NCBI GenBank assembly: GCA_964247385.1
Contig: CAXTUB010000018.1
Location: forward strand, 1 to 50,761
Direction: 5' to 3'
Length of the DNA stretch: 50,761 nucleotides
Source: TMP-86 sp964247385
GTDB lineage: Bacteria > Pseudomonadota > Gammaproteobacteria > Steroidobacterales > Steroidobacteraceae
Position numbers and translations under genes: made by a program. Positions 49,451-50,761 of this stretch are shown here, in pieces (positions within the stretch are counted from its first letter, which is position 1; the number at the start of each line of letters is the position of its first letter). The notes beneath the pieces were generated by a model. That model was not told where the DNA came from, did not search any database, and was given only the letters and a program-made list of their open reading frames with translations.

Positions 49451-49485
49451 TCTCGCGCGCGACATTGATATGTCGCGTCGCGAGA
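49451..49485. repeat. Long near-perfect inverted repeat
   Basis: Left arm 49451-49465 and right arm 49470-49485 pair over 15 bp with a single one-base bulge and a 4-nt TGAT loop; ATTTCGG follows. It could terminate a plus-strand transcript or be part of the 5' region of the PilZ message. Confidence 0.7.
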
Positions 49486-49603
49486 TTTCGGATTGGACAA
49501 TAAGCGCCGCGGCTTAGCGATGCGAGGACGCCTCATGCATAATTGCTCGTGTCGAACCTCACGACCCTAGCGGCCGGTCACACTCATGCCGAGATCTTGT
49601 TAG

Positions 49604-49879
49604 ATGGAGCGTCGTCTGCATACTCGCCATCGCGCGCGCACGACGGTGTACATCGTCATGTCGGGCCGCAAAGGCCGCATCTGCAAGGCAAAGAACCTGA
49701 GCGCCAACGGCGTCTTCGTCGAGACCGACAATCTGGGTCTACGCAAAGGCCAGCAAGTGCAGCTCGCTTTCGCCATTAATTTGGGGCTCGTGACCAAGAT
49801 TCATCGCCGCACCGCCATCGTTGCGCACGTCACGCGCGGCGGCACGGGTCTCATGATGGAGCAGTACGCGAGTCGGTAG
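49604..49879 (+). CDS. PilZ domain protein (canonical c-di-GMP motifs)
   Basis: A 91-residue single PilZ domain. It carries both c-di-GMP-binding elements: an RxxxR motif in RRLHTR near the N-terminus and NLSANG, matching (D/N)xSxxG, about 27 residues later, then FVETDNLGLRKGQQVQL. It is probably a small c-di-GMP effector. Its position at the end of the flg cluster suggests, but does not prove, a motility role. It contrasts with the atypical PilZ protein near fliS. Confidence 0.85.
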   Translation: MERRLHTRHRARTTVYIVMSGRKGRICKAKNLSANGVFVETDNLGLRKGQQVQLAFAINLGLVTKIHRRTAIVAHVTRGGTGLMMEQYASR

Positions 49880-49939
49880 GGGGTGGCGCCGCTCGTCAAA
49901 AATCTAGCCTTAACTCATGAATAGCGGTGCCAATCCGGC

Positions 49940-49957
49940 GAGCACAAGAGTGTGCTC
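49940..49957 (+). terminator. Short hairpin after the PilZ gene
   Basis: Perfect 6-bp stem GAGCAC/GTGCTC with a 6-nt loop, about 60 bp after the PilZ stop; ATGTCTTG follows, so the T-content is modest. Confidence 0.3.
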
Positions 49958-50047
49958 ATGTCTTGCGTGTCGGTATATTCGCTTCGAGTAATTCAGTTTC
50001 AAAGCATCGAGCCGAATCGAGCACGCCGTATCGTTTGGCACGGTTTC

Positions 50048-50061
50048 ATTACCAGAGTAAT
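50048..50061. promoter_or_regulatory. Possible VapBC operator
   Basis: ATTAC-CAGA-GTAAT, a perfect 5-bp inverted repeat ending 8 bp before the vapB start codon, where toxin-antitoxin complexes commonly bind for autoregulation. Confidence 0.35.
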
Positions 50062-50069
50062 GTTGCCAG

Positions 50070-50335
50070 ATGCAATTAGCTCATTCAAAACTTACGGCGC
50101 AGGGGCAAATCTCTGTTCCGTCTCCGGTTAGAAGGGTTCTAGGGATCGGCCCGGGACCATTTTGGAGTGGAGTTTGATCGATGGCCAGGTCGTCGTACGG
50201 AAGGCAGGTCGGTTTACCAGCCATGATGTTCACAACGCGCTGTTTCCAGAAAAAATCAAGCCGAAGTCCAGCGTTCAGCGCGCCGTGAAGTTTGGCGTTC
50301 GAAAGTACATCAAGAAGCGCCATGCTCTCGGTTGA
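50070..50335 (+). pseudogene. VapB/AbrB-type antitoxin, frameshifted
   Basis: From the ATG at 50070 one frame reads the N-terminal AbrB/MazE half: KLTAQGQISVPSPVRRVLGI then GPG. The frame then fails, while another continues it exactly: TILEWSLIDGQVVVRKAGRF, then HNALFPEKIKPKSSVQRAV and a basic end to a TGA at 50333-50335. The switch falls in GGCCCGGGACC (about 50138-50150) and is explained by loss of one base. The 266-bp span is one short of a multiple of three. The intact protein would be about 88 residues. The stop overlaps the vapC start, the usual TA arrangement. Confidence 0.8.
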
Positions 50336-50705
50336 CACCAACGTTCGCGTCCGTCTCATTGTTCAAGACGACTAAGAGCAACTACTTTCGGCAGAGAACT
50401 TTGTTGCGAAGGGCGCGTGGATTTCGCATCTCGTGCTGGCTGAGACGGTTTGGGTGCTGGATGCCGTGTATGAACGAACGTCTGGGCAGATCGCCGCAGC
50501 AATCGAGAGGCTCGTGCATCACGAGAGTTTGAGCATACAAGATGGCGAAATAGTCAGTGCAGCACTCGAATCTTACAAGCATCGCTCACAAGGCGGCTTC
50601 GTCGATTGTTTAGTGCTCGAGATAGCGCGCAAGGCGGGGCACGTTTCTTTGGGAGCGTTCGACCGAGAATTGGCGAAGCTCGGCGGCACCGTCCTGCTCA
50701 ATTAA
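50322..50705 (+). pseudogene. VapC-like PIN-domain toxin with an in-frame stop
   Basis: Reading from the ATG at 50322 gives MLSVDTNVRVRLIVQDD, then TAA at 50373-50375, then the same frame continues EQLLSAENFVAKGAWISHLV to a normal end at 50705. This is a full PIN domain (127 residues) broken by one nonsense codon. All four acidic catalytic residues survive: Asp5 (VDTN), Glu41 (LAETVWVL), Asp95 (FVDC) and Asp114 (FDREL). A substitution from CAA, GAA or AAA would explain the stop. A frame starting near 50433 alone lacks Asp5 and Glu41 and would be inactive. Confidence 0.85.
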
Positions 50706-50761
50706 ACTGTCCTCGTCTAGATTTGATCTGACGGACACCAACTAAATATTCAGCTCCGCGG

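Larger units (their letters stand above)
49284..49603. other. Intergenic region between flgN and the PilZ gene
   Basis: About 320 bp. It contains the flgMN terminator at its left end and a large, slightly imperfect hairpin at 49451-49485. I see no convincing promoter for the PilZ gene and no open frame that looks coding. Confidence 0.6.

Noticed and set aside
50081..50359. 92-residue minus-strand frame near the right end
   Set aside because: It lies opposite the vapB/vapC pseudogenes, whose plus-strand motifs (AbrB and PIN) are recognisable; the minus frame has none.
1..50761. tRNA, rRNA, CRISPR array or insertion sequence
   Set aside because: None seen: no cloverleaf, no regular direct-repeat array, no transposase motif and no flanking target duplications around the 23.5-36.8 kb block.

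Overview
The window is a high-GC gammaproteobacterial chromosome segment dominated by a polar-type (FleQ/FleSR-governed) flagellar locus. The gene content (FleQ, FleSR, FlaG, FliT-like chaperone, an atypical tPilZ protein beside fliS, flgMN beside flgA) fits the Xanthomonadales/Nevskiales/Steroidobacter side of the Gammaproteobacteria. This is an inference from gene order and protein character; no ribosomal RNA or species marker is present.

Layout. (1) 1-16.5 kb, all minus strand: fleS-fleR-fliE-F-G-H-I-J-K, an OmpR-type response regulator/histidine kinase pair, then fliL-M-N-O-P-Q-R-flhB (flhB runs off the left edge). Most junctions are 1-8 bp overlaps. (2) 16.7-23.2 kb, minus: fleQ, a tPilZ protein, fliT-like, fliS, fliD, flaG, fliC. 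(3) 23.5-36.8 kb: a non-flagellar block of about 13 kb with rimO and slyD (+), a TupA-type ATP-grasp protein (-), a CHAD protein and inorganic pyrophosphatase (-), a catabolic operon ligK-J-I-A-B-C plus a benzoylformate-decarboxylase-like ThDP enzyme (+), a secreted protein of unknown family and a macrodomain protein (-), and a secreted SnoaL/NTF2-like protein (+). (4) 36.9-47.3 kb, minus: flgL-K-J-I-H-G-F-E-D-C-B, with flgA-flgM-flgN divergent on the plus strand to 49.3 kb. (5) 49.6-50.7 kb: a canonical PilZ protein and a VapBC toxin-antitoxin pair that is broken in both genes.

How it works together. The sequence shows a readable promoter hierarchy. Sigma-54 sites, almost certainly FleQ and/or FleR targets, precede fleSR, fliL, flgB and flgA. 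Sigma-28 (FliA) sites precede fliC and flgM, and weaker ones precede flgK and fliD. At two sigma-54 promoters (flgA and fleS) the predicted +1 falls one base before the ATG, so both messages should be leaderless. This is the most unusual regulatory signal I see.

The catabolic operon encodes the protocatechuate 4,5-cleavage route (LigAB, LigC, LigI, LigJ, LigK) to pyruvate and oxaloacetate. It lacks an oxalomesaconate tautomerase (LigU/GalD), a regulator and a transporter. It is led by a small ORF with a strong ribosome binding site whose C-terminus is a piece of an aldehyde dehydrogenase. Together with the terminal ThDP decarboxylase this suggests an older aryl-glyoxylate -> aldehyde -> acid -> ring-cleavage pathway that lost its dehydrogenase locally.
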